A stretch of DNA of 26,399 bases from Candidatus Falkowbacteria bacterium RIFCSPLOWO2_02_FULL_45_15 (lineage in GTDB: Bacteria > Patescibacteriota > Patescibacteriia > Patescibacteriales > XYC2-FULL-47-12), in the NCBI GenBank assembly GCA_001777995.1, contig MFFV01000048.1:1-26399 (forward strand), written 5' to 3'. Below the pieces are notes generated by a model. It made no database searches, was not told the DNA's origin, and saw only the letters and a list, made by a program, of their open reading frames with translations. Of this stretch, positions 17,162 to 24,200 are shown piece after piece. How positions within the stretch are numbered: the stretch's first letter is position 1; each line of letters starts with the position of its first letter. The translations under genes were made by a program, and so were the position numbers.

Positions 17162-17872
17162 ATGGTTATTGGTGGCTTGCAGAAGCTGACGCTTCAGGAT
17201 TACCCCGACCAGGTTGCCGCCATCATTTTTACGCAAGGGTGTAATTTTCGCTGTCACTTCTGCTACAATCCCCAGCTTGTCGTGCCCAACCGAGATGGCG
17301 CGGTAGAAAAAGGCCATTCTTCGCTAGACGAGAATGGTCTTTTTGGATGGTTGCGCTCCCGCCAAGGGAAATTAGACGCCGTCGTGATTAGCGGCGGCGA
17401 GCCCACTATTCATCCGGATTTGCCGGAATTTATCGGGCGGATTAAAAGGTTGGGATATTTAGTGAAATTGGATACCAACGGGACTAATCCGGAAATGCTA
17501 GCCCGTTTATTGCGCGAGCGTTTGCTTGATTATGTCGCGATGGATTTAAAAGCGCCGTTTGATAAGTACGAGTCGGTCGTGGGCGTAAAACTGGCGTTGA
17601 ACAAGGTGGCAAAAAGTATTAAGATAATAATGGCGAGCGGTTTAGCGTATGAATTCCGCACCACGCTCGTGCCCGAACTGCATCCCGAGCAAGACATAGC
17701 CAAAATGGGCGAGTTAATCGCCGGAGCCGATAAATGGTATTTGCAGAAGTTTAGGTCCAACGTTGATTTAGTTAATCGTGAATTTAAAAATAAAGATTCT
17801 TACACTGACAAAGAAATGGAAAAGTTACGGCAAATTGCCGCTCGGTACGCGGCAGTTTGCGGCGTGCGGTAA
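17162..17872 (+). CDS. nrdG: Anaerobic reductase-activating radical SAM enzyme NrdG
   Basis: A 236-residue radical S-adenosylmethionine activase that abstracts hydrogen from the glycyl-radical site of class III reductase. The cluster motif C-N-F-R-C-H-F-C gives Cys27, Cys31 and Cys34 for the 4Fe-4S site. S-G-G-E-P-T (77-82) is the SAM-binding motif, and L-D-T-N-G-T near 107 is also typical. The length matches the longer NrdG/PflA-like form. It lies 10 bases after the 48-aa glycyl-radical ORF, so activase and radical peptide are probably co-translated. Residues ~49-62 are encoded by a terminator-like hairpin that looks inserted without breaking the frame. Confidence 0.92.
   Translation: MVIGGLQKLTLQDYPDQVAAIIFTQGCNFRCHFCYNPQLVVPNRDGAVEKGHSSLDENGLFGWLRSRQGKLDAVVISGGEPTIHPDLPEFIGRIKRLGYLVKLDTNGTNPEMLARLLRERLLDYVAMDLKAPFDKYESVVGVKLALNKVAKSIKIIMASGLAYEFRTTLVPELHPEQDIAKMGELIAGADKWYLQKFRSNVDLVNREFKNKDSYTDKEMEKLRQIAARYAAVCGVR
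17307..17344. repeat. Terminator-like hairpin inside nrdG
   Basis: The 14-base arms 17307-17320 and 17331-17344 pair with a single mismatch around a 10-base loop; the right arm ends in a run of five T. It is coding DNA, translated in frame as a loop between the radical SAM cysteines and S-G-G-E-P. It may cause partial transcript termination in nrdG or be a decayed repeat. Confidence 0.6.
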
Positions 17873-17903
17873 TTATCATTAACACAATTAACCACTTAAA
17901 TTT

Positions 17904-18182
17904 ATGAGTGACGATAAGCAGACGCTAGAAGATTTAATCAAACAAAATTTAGAATTGACTAAAGAATTACAACAACAGCTACACTCCGTCCGCCGGTATC
18001 TTTTTTGGCAAAGGCTGACCAGCATTTTTTATTTAATTATCATCATCGGGCCGATAATCATCGGTTTGATTTATTTGCCGCCCTTACTTAAGAATGCAGT
18101 CGCGCCTTATCAAGCGTTGTTGGGAGGCGATAAATCCGGCGGTCTGGACATAAATTCAATTTTAAATGGACTTAACAGATAA
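17904..18182 (+). CDS. Small single-pass membrane protein with N-terminal coiled coil
   Basis: A 92-residue protein of unknown function. Residues ~5-30 are charged and heptad-like (L-I-x-x-N-L-x-L-x-x-E-L-x-x-Q-L), suggesting a short coiled coil. Residues ~37-62 form a strongly hydrophobic membrane segment with Gly-Pro, and the C-terminus is short and polar. Such proteins are common in Patescibacteria, but I know of no assigned role. It starts 31 bases after nrdG without a clear Shine-Dalgarno. The following repeat begins at about 18213. Confidence 0.6.
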   Translation: MSDDKQTLEDLIKQNLELTKELQQQLHSVRRYLFWQRLTSIFYLIIIIGPIIIGLIYLPPLLKNAVAPYQALLGGDKSGGLDINSILNGLNR

Positions 18183-18212
18183 ATCCAAACACTTTCGCCG
18201 CCGGGCATTAAA

Positions 18213-18321
18213 CCCCAACACCAATTTTGGTGTAGGGGTAAACCCTGCGGGAAGATCCACACTTTCCATTCATCCCCCACACCAAAATTTGGTGTGGGGG
18301 TATTCTGGAAGGTGTATGGAT
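18213..18321. repeat. Pair of related palindromes before and over the alkyltransferase start
   Basis: Palindrome 1 (18213-18238) pairs ccccaacaccaa with ttggtgtagggg at one mismatch. Palindrome 2 (18274-18300) is a perfect 13-bp stem cccccacaccaaa/tttggtgtggggg around one base. They share the same sequence core. Palindrome 2 is further flanked by imperfect inverted repeats (atccacactttcca at 18256 and tggaaggtgtatggat up to 18321), so a ~66-bp hairpin includes the ribosome binding site and ATG of the alkyltransferase gene. Confidence 0.75.
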
Positions 18322-18606
18322 AAAGTTTGGGATTTAACTAAAAAAATTCCTCGCGGCCGGCTAATAACTTACGGCGGCCTGGCGCGCGCTTTAGGCCGGT
18401 CTCGGGCGGCGCGAGCGGTTGGCAATGTCTTGAATAAAAACAGGGATTTTGTTAATATACCTTGCCACCGCGTAGTCCGCTCGGACGGCCAAGTGGGCGG
18501 ATATGCGTTGGGAGAAAAAAAGAAGATAGAGAAGTTGAAGAGAGAAGGCATGAAAATAGAAAAGGGGAAAGTGGTGGATTTGGAAAAGTTTTTATACAAT
18601 TTTTAA
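18316..18606 (+). CDS. ogt: Methylated-DNA-protein cysteine methyltransferase domain protein
   Basis: A 96-residue protein, the DNA-binding/active-site domain of O6-alkylguanine-DNA alkyltransferases without the N-terminal domain. The acceptor motif I-P-C-H-R-V-V is complete (Cys50), so it is more likely a true suicide repair enzyme than an alkyltransferase-like protein, which would lack the Cys. The recognition helix G-R-S-R-A-A-R-A-V-G-N-V-L-N precedes it, and G-G-Y-A-L-G-E-K-K-K follows. I chose the ATG at 18316: the frame is open from 18166, but those 50 extra residues are mostly translation of two palindromic repeats and have no family similarity, while homologues start at V-W-x-L-T-x-x-I-P-x-G. 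A ggaagg motif just upstream can serve as Shine-Dalgarno. Confidence 0.88.
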   Translation: MDKVWDLTKKIPRGRLITYGGLARALGRSRAARAVGNVLNKNRDFVNIPCHRVVRSDGQVGGYALGEKKKIEKLKREGMKIEKGKVVDLEKFLYNF

Positions 18607-18690
18607 TTTTTAAATAAATCTCAATTTTTAAATTCTAAACAACTAATTTTACAGCAGGACTTGTCTATTAGAGTTTAAAAATTAGACATT
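18604..18690. repeat. AT-rich dispersed intergenic repeat, copy B
   Basis: Copy of the element at 8508-8600: identical 18-base block at 18604-18621 and tattagag at 18666-18673, with the same order and nearly the same spacing. It overlaps the last bases of the alkyltransferase gene and runs toward htrA. No terminator or promoter is clear in it. Confidence 0.6.
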
Positions 18691-18723
18691 ATTAAAAATT
18701 ATAAAATTAAAAATTTTATTCTT

Positions 18724-19965
18724 ATGCCAGACAATAAAAATCTAATCGTAACCGTCGTGGTTACCGCCGTCATACTTTCCTCAATTTTTGGCGCGGGAGC
18801 CGGATTTTTAGTCGTTTCCAACGGCGTCGTTTCCACCGGGCAAATACGAAATTTTTGGCAGAAGATTTTACCCGGCGGCAGTAACGGCGCGGAACAGCGC
18901 ACCGTGCGGGTACGGGAAGAGTCCGCCGTGGTTGATGCCGTAGAAAAAGTTAATCCGGCGGTGGTAAGCATCATCATCACTAAAGATTTGCCGAAATTGG
19001 AACAATTTTACTATAATCCTTTCGGCGATGATCCGTTTTTCCGCGATTTTTTCGGCAATGACTTTTTAGTGCCGGGCACGCGCCAAAACGGCACGCAAAA
19101 ACAAGAAGTTGGCGGCGGCACCGGTTTTATTATCTCCGCTGAAGGCCTGATCGTGACTAACAAGCATGTCGTAACGGACGAGCAGGCGGAATATACCGTA
19201 TTGATGAACGACGAAAAAAAATATCCGGCCAAAGCGCTGGCGCGCGATCCCGTCAATGATTTAGCCATTTTAAAAATAGACGCTAAAGATTTGCCGACGG
19301 TAGAATTAGGCGACTCAAGCGATCTTAAGGTCGGCCAAAGCGTGATTGCCATCGGCAACGCTTTAGGAGAGTTTAGAAATACGGTTTCGGTGGGCGTAAT
19401 TTCGGGGCTCGCGCGTTCCATCACCGCGGGCGGCGCGGGCGTATCGGAAGAGCTGACTAACATCATTCAGACAGACGCGGCGATTAATCCGGGCAATTCC
19501 GGCGGGCCGCTATTAAACATCGCCGGCCAAGTGATTGGCATCAATACCGCAGTCGCCCAAGGCGCGCAGGGCATTGGTTTTGCCATCCCCATCAATGAAG
19601 TAAAAAATTCCATTGAAACGGTGAAGCAGGAAGGTAAAATTGTCCGGCCGTGGCTCGGGGTGCGGTATGTAAGGTTAACCGAAGATATCGCCACTCAAAA
19701 TAATTTAGCCATTACCGAGGGCGCGCTTGTTATCCGCGGCGAACAGCGCACGGATTTAGCGGTGATTCCCGGTTCCCCGGCGGATAAAGCAGGCATAGCG
19801 GAAAATGACATCATTTTGGAAGTTAACGGCGAAAAATTAACCGGCAAAAATATTTTAGCCAAAGAAGTGGGAAAGTATAAGCCGGGGCAGGAAATAACTT
19901 TAAAAGTTTGGCATAAGGGCGAAACCAAAGACGTGAAAGTGAGGCTGGGGGAGTATGGGAAGTAA
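18724..19965 (+). CDS. HtrA/DegP-family serine protease, membrane anchored
   Basis: A 413-residue envelope protease for misfolded proteins. One N-terminal membrane helix (about residues 6-30) is followed by an extracytoplasmic trypsin-like domain with a complete triad: His148 (T-N-K-H-V-V), Asp179 (V-N-D-L-A-I-L) and Ser259 (G-N-S-G-G-P-L). The I-Q-T-D-A-A-I-N-P-G stretch before the serine is diagnostic. A single PDZ domain covers about 305-410 (W-L-G-V-R-Y, then G-S-P-A-D-K-A-G-I and D-I-I-L-E-V-N-G). One PDZ and an anchor make it DegS/HtrA-like rather than DegP-like. An aromatic, disorder-prone loop (~98-125) precedes the protease core. The stop codon lies inside a heptamer-repeat hairpin. 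Confidence 0.94.
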   Translation: MPDNKNLIVTVVVTAVILSSIFGAGAGFLVVSNGVVSTGQIRNFWQKILPGGSNGAEQRTVRVREESAVVDAVEKVNPAVVSIIITKDLPKLEQFYYNPFGDDPFFRDFFGNDFLVPGTRQNGTQKQEVGGGTGFIISAEGLIVTNKHVVTDEQAEYTVLMNDEKKYPAKALARDPVNDLAILKIDAKDLPTVELGDSSDLKVGQSVIAIGNALGEFRNTVSVGVISGLARSITAGGAGVSEELTNIIQTDAAINPGNSGGPLLNIAGQVIGINTAVAQGAQGIGFAIPINEVKNSIETVKQEGKIVRPWLGVRYVRLTEDIATQNNLAITEGALVIRGEQRTDLAVIPGSPADKAGIAENDIILEVNGEKLTGKNILAKEVGKYKPGQEITLKVWHKGETKDVKVRLGEYGK

Positions 19966-19990
19966 GAAGTAAGAAGTAAGAAGACTTCCC
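19957..19990. repeat. Tandem heptamer (GAAGTAA)3.5 within a hairpin at the htrA stop
   Basis: Three full copies plus four bases of GAAGTAA occupy 19959-19983. gggaagt (19957-19963) pairs with acttccc (19984-19990), so the tandem repeat forms the loop. The first repeat unit supplies the htrA stop codon. A related ggggaagtaagaagtaa occurs at 20706-20722 behind the next gene. Confidence 0.75.
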
Positions 19991-19995
19991 TTATC

Positions 19996-20036
19996 TGTCA
20001 TTGCGAGGAGGAGTCAGCGACGACGAAGCAATCTCA
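19996..20036. repeat. REP-like repeat of the TGTCATTGCGAGG type
   Basis: Starts TGTCATTGCGAGGAGGAGTC and ends CGAAGCAATCTCATG; attgc and gcaat form the ends of the structure. It differs from the TGTCATTCCCGC type around nrdD and is recognised as a common bacterial intergenic repeat form. It fills the gap before the hydrolase gene and may even supply an upstream ATG at 20036. Confidence 0.65.
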
Positions 20037-20068
20037 TGAAGATAGATATTAAGATGCTGGATATTTTT

Positions 20069-20689
20069 ATGAGTGAGATAAAAATTTTAATTCAAGGTTA
20101 CGCGCGGCCGGCTAAAGGCGGATATATCGCTTCGCCGACCACAACCTTAATTAAAGATTCGGGCAAACTTATTTTAGTTGACCCGGGCGCAAACGATAAG
20201 GCGCTGTTAAGGGAGTTGGCAAAAGAAAAACTAAAACCCGGGGACATTGACATTATTTTTTTGACTCACTACCATCCGGACCATATTTTAAACATCCGCT
20301 TGTTTCCGCAGGCGGATGTTTATGACGGCAACACGATTTACCGCGGCGACCGCGAGATATTTTACGACGGTAAAACCATCCCCGGCGCCGCCGTCAAAGT
20401 TATCGCCACGCCCGGGCACGCGCACGAGCACGCATCGCTGTTAGTTGAGACAAAAGAGGGGAAGTGCGCTATCGCGGGAGACGTTTTTTGGTGGGAAGAC
20501 GGCCAAGAGCCGGCGCTGGACAAAAAGTCCTTACTGCGGTTGACAGACGAATTTGTAAAAGATAAAGTGGCTTTAAGAAAAAGCCGGCAGAAGTTATTGC
20601 AGTTGGCGGATTATATTATTCCGGGGCACGGCAAGAAGTTTCAAGTAACCCGCCGAAAGCCAGGAAGGCATTCAGGCGGGCCCGCCTAG
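20069..20689 (+). CDS. MBL-fold metallohydrolase (MBLAC1-like)
   Basis: A 206-residue metallo-beta-lactamase-fold hydrolase. The metal motif T-H-Y-H-P-D-H gives His67, His69, Asp71 and His72; further ligands are expected in A-T-P-G-H-A-H-E-H and A-G-D-V-F (a His and the bridging Asp), and the last in P-G-H-G-K. The short single-domain layout with no extra domains resembles MBLAC1/glyoxalase II-like members; the substrate is unknown. The ATG at 20069 (M-S-E-I-K-I-L-I-Q-G-Y) fits the family's first strand better than the in-frame ATG at 20036, which lies in a REP-type repeat. The last ~12 residues (R-R-K-P-G-R-H-S-G-G-P-A) are encoded by a GC-rich palindromic repeat, so the native C-terminus was probably altered by it. 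Confidence 0.82.
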   Translation: MSEIKILIQGYARPAKGGYIASPTTTLIKDSGKLILVDPGANDKALLRELAKEKLKPGDIDIIFLTHYHPDHILNIRLFPQADVYDGNTIYRGDREIFYDGKTIPGAAVKVIATPGHAHEHASLLVETKEGKCAIAGDVFWWEDGQEPALDKKSLLRLTDEFVKDKVALRKSRQKLLQLADYIIPGHGKKFQVTRRKPGRHSGGPA

Positions 20690-20709
20690 CTACAAAGTTG
20701 CTGGCGGGG
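20649..20709. repeat. GC-rich palindromic repeat at the 3' end of the MBL hydrolase
   Basis: Contains the perfect 14-bp palindrome aggcgggcccgcct (20674-20687) between outer cccgcc (20649-20654) and ggcggg (20703-20708). It covers the last codons and stop of the hydrolase gene, then meets a GAAGTAA-type heptamer run. Confidence 0.6.
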
Positions 20710-20734
20710 AAGTAAGAAGTAAAATTTATTATAC

Positions 20735-20740
20735 TATAAT
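20735..20740 (+). promoter_or_regulatory. Possible -10 element for prfB
   Basis: A perfect TATAAT hexamer 35 bases before the prfB start; no good -35 is seen at 16-18 bases upstream, so this is weak support. Confidence 0.3.
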
Positions 20741-20775
20741 TTGCATATTCATAAGTGATTTGTAATTAGTAGTGG

Positions 20776-21903
20776 ATGGAGAATTTACTCAAAAATTTAG
20801 AATCCTTGCGCGCCCGGGTGAAAAAAACAGCCGAACTTTTGCGTTTGGAAGGAATGCGCAGCGAGTTGCAAGGGCTGGAGCGGCAGATGCAGGAGCCGCA
20901 ATTTTGGCAGGATCAAAATAAAGCAAAGCAAGTTAGCCGGCAGGCGGCGGAACTGCGCGAGGAGATAAAAAAATGGGACGATTTAGGAAAAAAAATCAGG
21001 GATTTAGAGGCGTTAGTCGCGGTCGCGCAAAAAGAGGAGAAAACCGGCACCAAACTTGACGATACTTTGGTGTCTGAACTTGTCGGCAGATTTAAAGAAT
21101 TAGAAGGGGAATTTGACAAACTCGAATTCCTTGTTTTATTTAATGATAAATACGACGTTAGTAACGCTGTTTTAACCATTCATGCCGGCACCGGCGGAAC
21201 GGACGCGCAGGATTGGGCGCAGATGCTGGAGCGAATGTATTTACGATTTTGCGAGAGTAAGAAGTGGAGCGCGGAGGCGCTGGAGCGCAGCGTGGGCGGC
21301 GAGGCGGGCATTAAAAGCGTGACGCTGAAAATAACCGGACGCTGGGCGTACGGATATTTGAAATCGGAGGCGGGCGTGCACCGGTTGGTGCGCATCTCGC
21401 CCTTTGACGCGGAGAAAATGAGGCATACCTCGTTTGCGCTGGTAGAGGCAGTGCCAGAATTGCCGGCCACGGCGGCCGTAGAAATTAAAGACGAGGATTT
21501 GCGCGTCGATGTCTATCGCTCTTCCGGAGCCGGCGGCCAAAGCGTCAATACGACCGACAGCGCGGTGCGGATCGTGCATGCGCCGACGGGCATTACGGTC
21601 ACTTGCCAAAACGAACGCTCCCAGCAGCAGAATAAAGAAACGGCGCTGAAAATTTTAAAAGCAAAATTATTTCAACTGGAAGAACAAAAACATTTCGCCG
21701 CAGAAGCGGCGTTACGGGGTGAAACTCTCGCGCCCGAATGGGGCAATCAAGCGCGCTCTTATGTTATGCAGCCCTATAAAATGGTTAAAGACCATCGCAC
21801 TGATTACGAAACGCAAGGCGTGGAAAGCGTGTTGGACGGAAAGTTAGAGGAGTTTATGGAAAGCTATTTGAGATGGCGAAAACGCACAACGCACAACGCC
21901 TGA
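20776..21903 (+). CDS. prfB: Peptide chain release factor 2 (RF2)
   Basis: A 375-residue class I release factor that reads UAA and UGA. The discriminator S-P-F is at 208-210 (R-I-S-P-F-D) and the peptidyl-tRNA hydrolysis motif G-G-Q at 253-255 (S-G-A-G-G-Q-S-V-N). The N-terminal helical domain is complete. The +1 programmed frameshift near codon 25 of many prfB genes is absent: the frame is continuous from the ATG, so RF2 is not autoregulated in that way. The presence of RF2 agrees with TGA stops seen elsewhere in the window. The last residues (K-R-T-T-H-N-A) come from a cgcacaacgcacaacgcctgac repeat that reappears in part at 24206-24225, so the C-terminus looks repeat-modified. Confidence 0.96.
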   Translation: MENLLKNLESLRARVKKTAELLRLEGMRSELQGLERQMQEPQFWQDQNKAKQVSRQAAELREEIKKWDDLGKKIRDLEALVAVAQKEEKTGTKLDDTLVSELVGRFKELEGEFDKLEFLVLFNDKYDVSNAVLTIHAGTGGTDAQDWAQMLERMYLRFCESKKWSAEALERSVGGEAGIKSVTLKITGRWAYGYLKSEAGVHRLVRISPFDAEKMRHTSFALVEAVPELPATAAVEIKDEDLRVDVYRSSGAGGQSVNTTDSAVRIVHAPTGITVTCQNERSQQQNKETALKILKAKLFQLEEQKHFAAEAALRGETLAPEWGNQARSYVMQPYKMVKDHRTDYETQGVESVLDGKLEEFMESYLRWRKRTTHNA

Positions 21904-21970
21904 CGCAGGTAACAAGTATTTTTGTTAAACATGAACAACGGAGTTAGTACTACTGTTGACCGAAAAAATG

Positions 21971-21979
21971 TGCTATAAT
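21971..21979 (+). promoter_or_regulatory. Extended -10 promoter for the DUF378 gene
   Basis: TGCTATAAT is a perfect extended -10 (TGnTATAAT). A TTGACC at 21956-21961 is only 12 bases away and too close to act as a standard -35, but extended -10 promoters need none. Transcription would start ~40 bases before the gene. Confidence 0.55.
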
Positions 21980-22022
21980 AAAAAGTGTTAATTATGCTCA
22001 AAATAAGAAAGGGGGTGAGTAT

Positions 22023-22226
22023 ATGCAAAAAATGAATGGTTTAGACTGGGTCGCCGTTATTTTAGTAATTATCGGCGGCATCAACTGGGGGCTAATCGGC
22101 CTGTTTAATTTTGATTTAGTCGCGGCAATTTTTGGCTCAATGTCAGCTTTATCAAAAATTATTTACGATTTAGTCGGTTTGGGGGCGCTCTATATGATTT
22201 ACGGGGCAGTGAAGATGAATAAGTAA
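22023..22226 (+). CDS. DUF378-family small membrane protein
   Basis: A 67-residue protein matching the DUF378 (YuzA-like) pattern: a short start, L-D-W-V-A-V-I-L-V-I-I-G-G-I-N-W-G-L-I-G-L-F (helix 1), a conserved F-D-L-V-A-A-I-F-G linker, and helix 2 with I-I-Y-D-L-V-G-L-G-A-L-Y-M. It is a two-pass inner-membrane protein of unknown function found widely in bacteria. It has a strong Shine-Dalgarno (aagggggtga) and its own promoter, so it is likely monocistronic; a hairpin follows. The ATG chosen (22023) is at the right distance from the Shine-Dalgarno. Confidence 0.9.
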   Translation: MQKMNGLDWVAVILVIIGGINWGLIGLFNFDLVAAIFGSMSALSKIIYDLVGLGALYMIYGAVKMNK

Positions 22227-22259
22227 GATAATTTTTGTCGCCAATAAAAATTTAGTTTC

Positions 22260-22299
22260 ATCAAAAACTTCGGCATAGACGATGTTGAAGTTTTTGATT
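22260..22299 (+). terminator. Hairpin after the DUF378 gene
   Basis: A 12-bp perfect stem, atcaaaaacttc (22260-22271) with gaagtttttgat (22287-22298), around a 15-base loop; the right arm ends in T-rich sequence. It probably terminates the DUF378 transcript, though the T-run is inside the stem. Confidence 0.6.
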
Positions 22300-22363
22300 A
22301 TATTATTTAAGCGTAAATTTTTGGCCGAGAGGAAGATAAGATCGTTAACTAAGAGCAGATTCC

Positions 22364-23920
22364 ATGCGCGCTAACTTTTCGCGAGCAAAATTATTTTTAT
22401 ACGGTTGCGTATCTTTTATCGTCGGCATCGCCAGCGCTTCGTTTTCAGGAGGGGTATTTGTAGCCGATGGTTTGTGGTTTTTTGGTTTAGCGGTTGGCTG
22501 CGCGGTTACTATAATTTTATGGCGTCTGTTTGATAATCAGGCCGGCAAAACGGCCTTTTTTTTATTTTGCCTGTTATTTTTTCTCCTCGGCTTCTGGCGT
22601 TATGGCATCAGCTTGCCGGTAAGCGGCCCGGATAAAATTTGGTTTTACAACGGGCGGGAGGCGGAGTTTATCGGGGTGGTGAACCGGGAGTTAGACACGC
22701 GGCAAAATAGCGTGAAACTGACGGTGGGGGCACGGTATATCGGGACGGAACGCGAGCCGTCCCTGCCCATAAGCGGTAACGTTTTAATTACGACGAAATT
22801 ATATCCGCGCTATAATTACGGCGATATCTTGAAAATCAAATGTCAATTAAAGCAGCCGGAACCAATTGACGATTTTTATTATGACCGATATTTGGCGGTG
22901 CAAAATATTTATTCATTATGTTATAACCCGCAAATTGAAATTTTTAAGGGAGAGGCGAGGCGCGCTTCGCCTCTCCTGAACGCAATTTATTCGGCGATTT
23001 TAAAATTAAAATCCCAACTGGCGGGCGCGATGGCCGCCGGTTTGCCGGAGCCGGCCAATTCACTGTTACAGGGCATGATTTTAAATAACCGGGGAGAGTT
23101 GCCGGAAGAATTGAAACAATCTTTTTCCCAAGCCGGCATTACGCATATTATCGCGATTTCCGGGATGAACATCGCCATTATTTCGGTTATCGTCATTAAT
23201 CTTTTAATCATAATCGGCGTTTCCCGCCGCTTCGCCTTACTTTTATCCGCCGGAGCATTGCTTATTTATTTAGGTTTAATTGGTTTGCCGGCGTCAGCGG
23301 TGCGCGCCGGCATTATGGCTTTTATCGCCATGCTGGCGGTATTTTTAGGGCGGTTGCATAAATTAACCAACGCTTTGGTATTAGCGGCGGCGCTGATGTT
23401 GATAATAAACCCTAAAATGCTGCGTGATGACGTCGGCTTTCAATTATCGTTCTTGGCGCTATTAAGCATCATTTACGTTTACCCGATTTTTAAAGATTGG
23501 TTTGAAAAAATCATTAAGGCGGAGAAGCGCTGGCAAGCGCCTTTGCTAAAGGGCGTAATTGACGTTATCATACTAACTCTAGCCGCCCAAGTTTTAACTT
23601 TGCCGGTCATTGCTTTAAATTTTCATCAGGTTTCCGTTGTCGCCCCGCTCGTGAATGTATCGGTATTGTTTTTATTGCCTTTTATCATGGTCAGCGGTTT
23701 AATCGCGCCCCTCATCAGTTTATTGTTGCCGTCGCTTGCCTGGCTTTGGTTTACGCCGACTTATCTTACGCTGGCGTATATGATTTGGGTAGCGCAAACG
23801 GCGGTGCGCTTGCCGCTCGCTTACTTAGAGGTTGAATATGTTTGGGCCGGCTGGATAATACTATTTTATGTTTTAGCCAGCGGGGGGATCTGGTGGTATA
23901 ATAAACAAAAGAGGGGGTGA
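22364..23920 (+). CDS. comEC: ComEC/Rec2 DNA-uptake channel protein, without its MBL domain
   Basis: A 518-residue polytopic membrane protein, the inner-membrane channel for single-stranded DNA during natural transformation. The N-terminal part has hydrophobic helices (~10-80) and a soluble OB-like DUF4131 region (~85-200). The Competence domain follows (~230-510) with its signature A-G-I-T-H-I-I-A-I-S-G-M-N-I (Met268) and further helices including G-L-P-A-S-A-V-R-A-G-I-M-A. Full-length ComEC is usually 700-800 residues because a C-terminal metallo-beta-lactamase domain is fused; here that domain is a separate gene at 24295-25167. Residues ~196-205 are encoded by a palindrome inserted in frame. 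No clear Shine-Dalgarno precedes the ATG. The TGA stop lies within the Shine-Dalgarno of the next gene. Confidence 0.9.
   Translation: MRANFSRAKLFLYGCVSFIVGIASASFSGGVFVADGLWFFGLAVGCAVTIILWRLFDNQAGKTAFFLFCLLFFLLGFWRYGISLPVSGPDKIWFYNGREAEFIGVVNRELDTRQNSVKLTVGARYIGTEREPSLPISGNVLITTKLYPRYNYGDILKIKCQLKQPEPIDDFYYDRYLAVQNIYSLCYNPQIEIFKGEARRASPLLNAIYSAILKLKSQLAGAMAAGLPEPANSLLQGMILNNRGELPEELKQSFSQAGITHIIAISGMNIAIISVIVINLLIIIGVSRRFALLLSAGALLIYLGLIGLPASAVRAGIMAFIAMLAVFLGRLHKLTNALVLAAALMLIINPKMLRDDVGFQLSFLALLSIIYVYPIFKDWFEKIIKAEKRWQAPLLKGVIDVIILTLAAQVLTLPVIALNFHQVSVVAPLVNVSVLFLLPFIMVSGLIAPLISLLLPSLAWLWFTPTYLTLAYMIWVAQTAVRLPLAYLEVEYVWAGWIILFYVLASGGIWWYNKQKRG
22948..22977. repeat. Palindrome inside comEC
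   Basis: ggagaggcga (22949-22958) pairs perfectly with tcgcctctcc (22967-22976), extended inside by a G-T and a G-C pair. It is translated in frame as K-G-E-A-R-R-A-S-P-L between the OB-like and channel parts of ComEC, a place that tolerates insertion. Confidence 0.7.
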
Positions 23921-23924
23921 GATT

Positions 23925-24167
23925 ATGCTTAATGAGAAAGGGCTAGGGCTCGCCATTGGCGTCATTACCGCCGCTTATATTTTTTTAATGGGCCTCGCGG
24001 CCGCTTGGTTTGGCTGGGGCGTGGATGCGGTTAATTTAATCGCCACTTACTACCAAGGGTATGGAGCAAGTTTTGTCGGCGCTATTGTCGGCGCGGTCTG
24101 GGGGTTTGTGGACGGATTTATCTGCGGTTGGCTGATCGCTTGGCTGTATAATAAATTTAGTAAGTGA
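23925..24167 (+). CDS. Small two-pass membrane protein, holin-like
   Basis: An 80-residue membrane protein with two helices (~7-29 and ~48-76) joined by an A-T-Y-Y-Q-G-Y-G-A-S turn. It matches the pattern of a widespread small family often annotated as bacteriophage holin-like, with the ending G-x-V-D-G-F-I-C-G-W-L-I-A-W-L-Y-N-K; there is no sign of a phage here, so lysis is not implied. It has a strong Shine-Dalgarno (gagggggtga) that overlaps the comEC stop, so it is translationally coupled to comEC. It sits between the two halves of ComEC and may be part of the same envelope complex, which is inferred from position only. Confidence 0.75.
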   Translation: MLNEKGLGLAIGVITAAYIFLMGLAAAWFGWGVDAVNLIATYYQGYGASFVGAIVGAVWGFVDGFICGWLIAWLYNKFSK

Positions 24168-24200
24168 CGCGTAACTCATATCACATAACCTACCGGCAGG

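Noticed and set aside
18166..18315. Upstream in-frame extension of the alkyltransferase (50 residues)
   Set aside because: Mostly translated palindromic repeats; family members begin near the ATG at 18316, which has a Shine-Dalgarno-like site.
23925..24167. Phage lysis cassette (holin-like protein)
   Set aside because: No endolysin or other phage gene nearby; the family is widespread in non-phage contexts.
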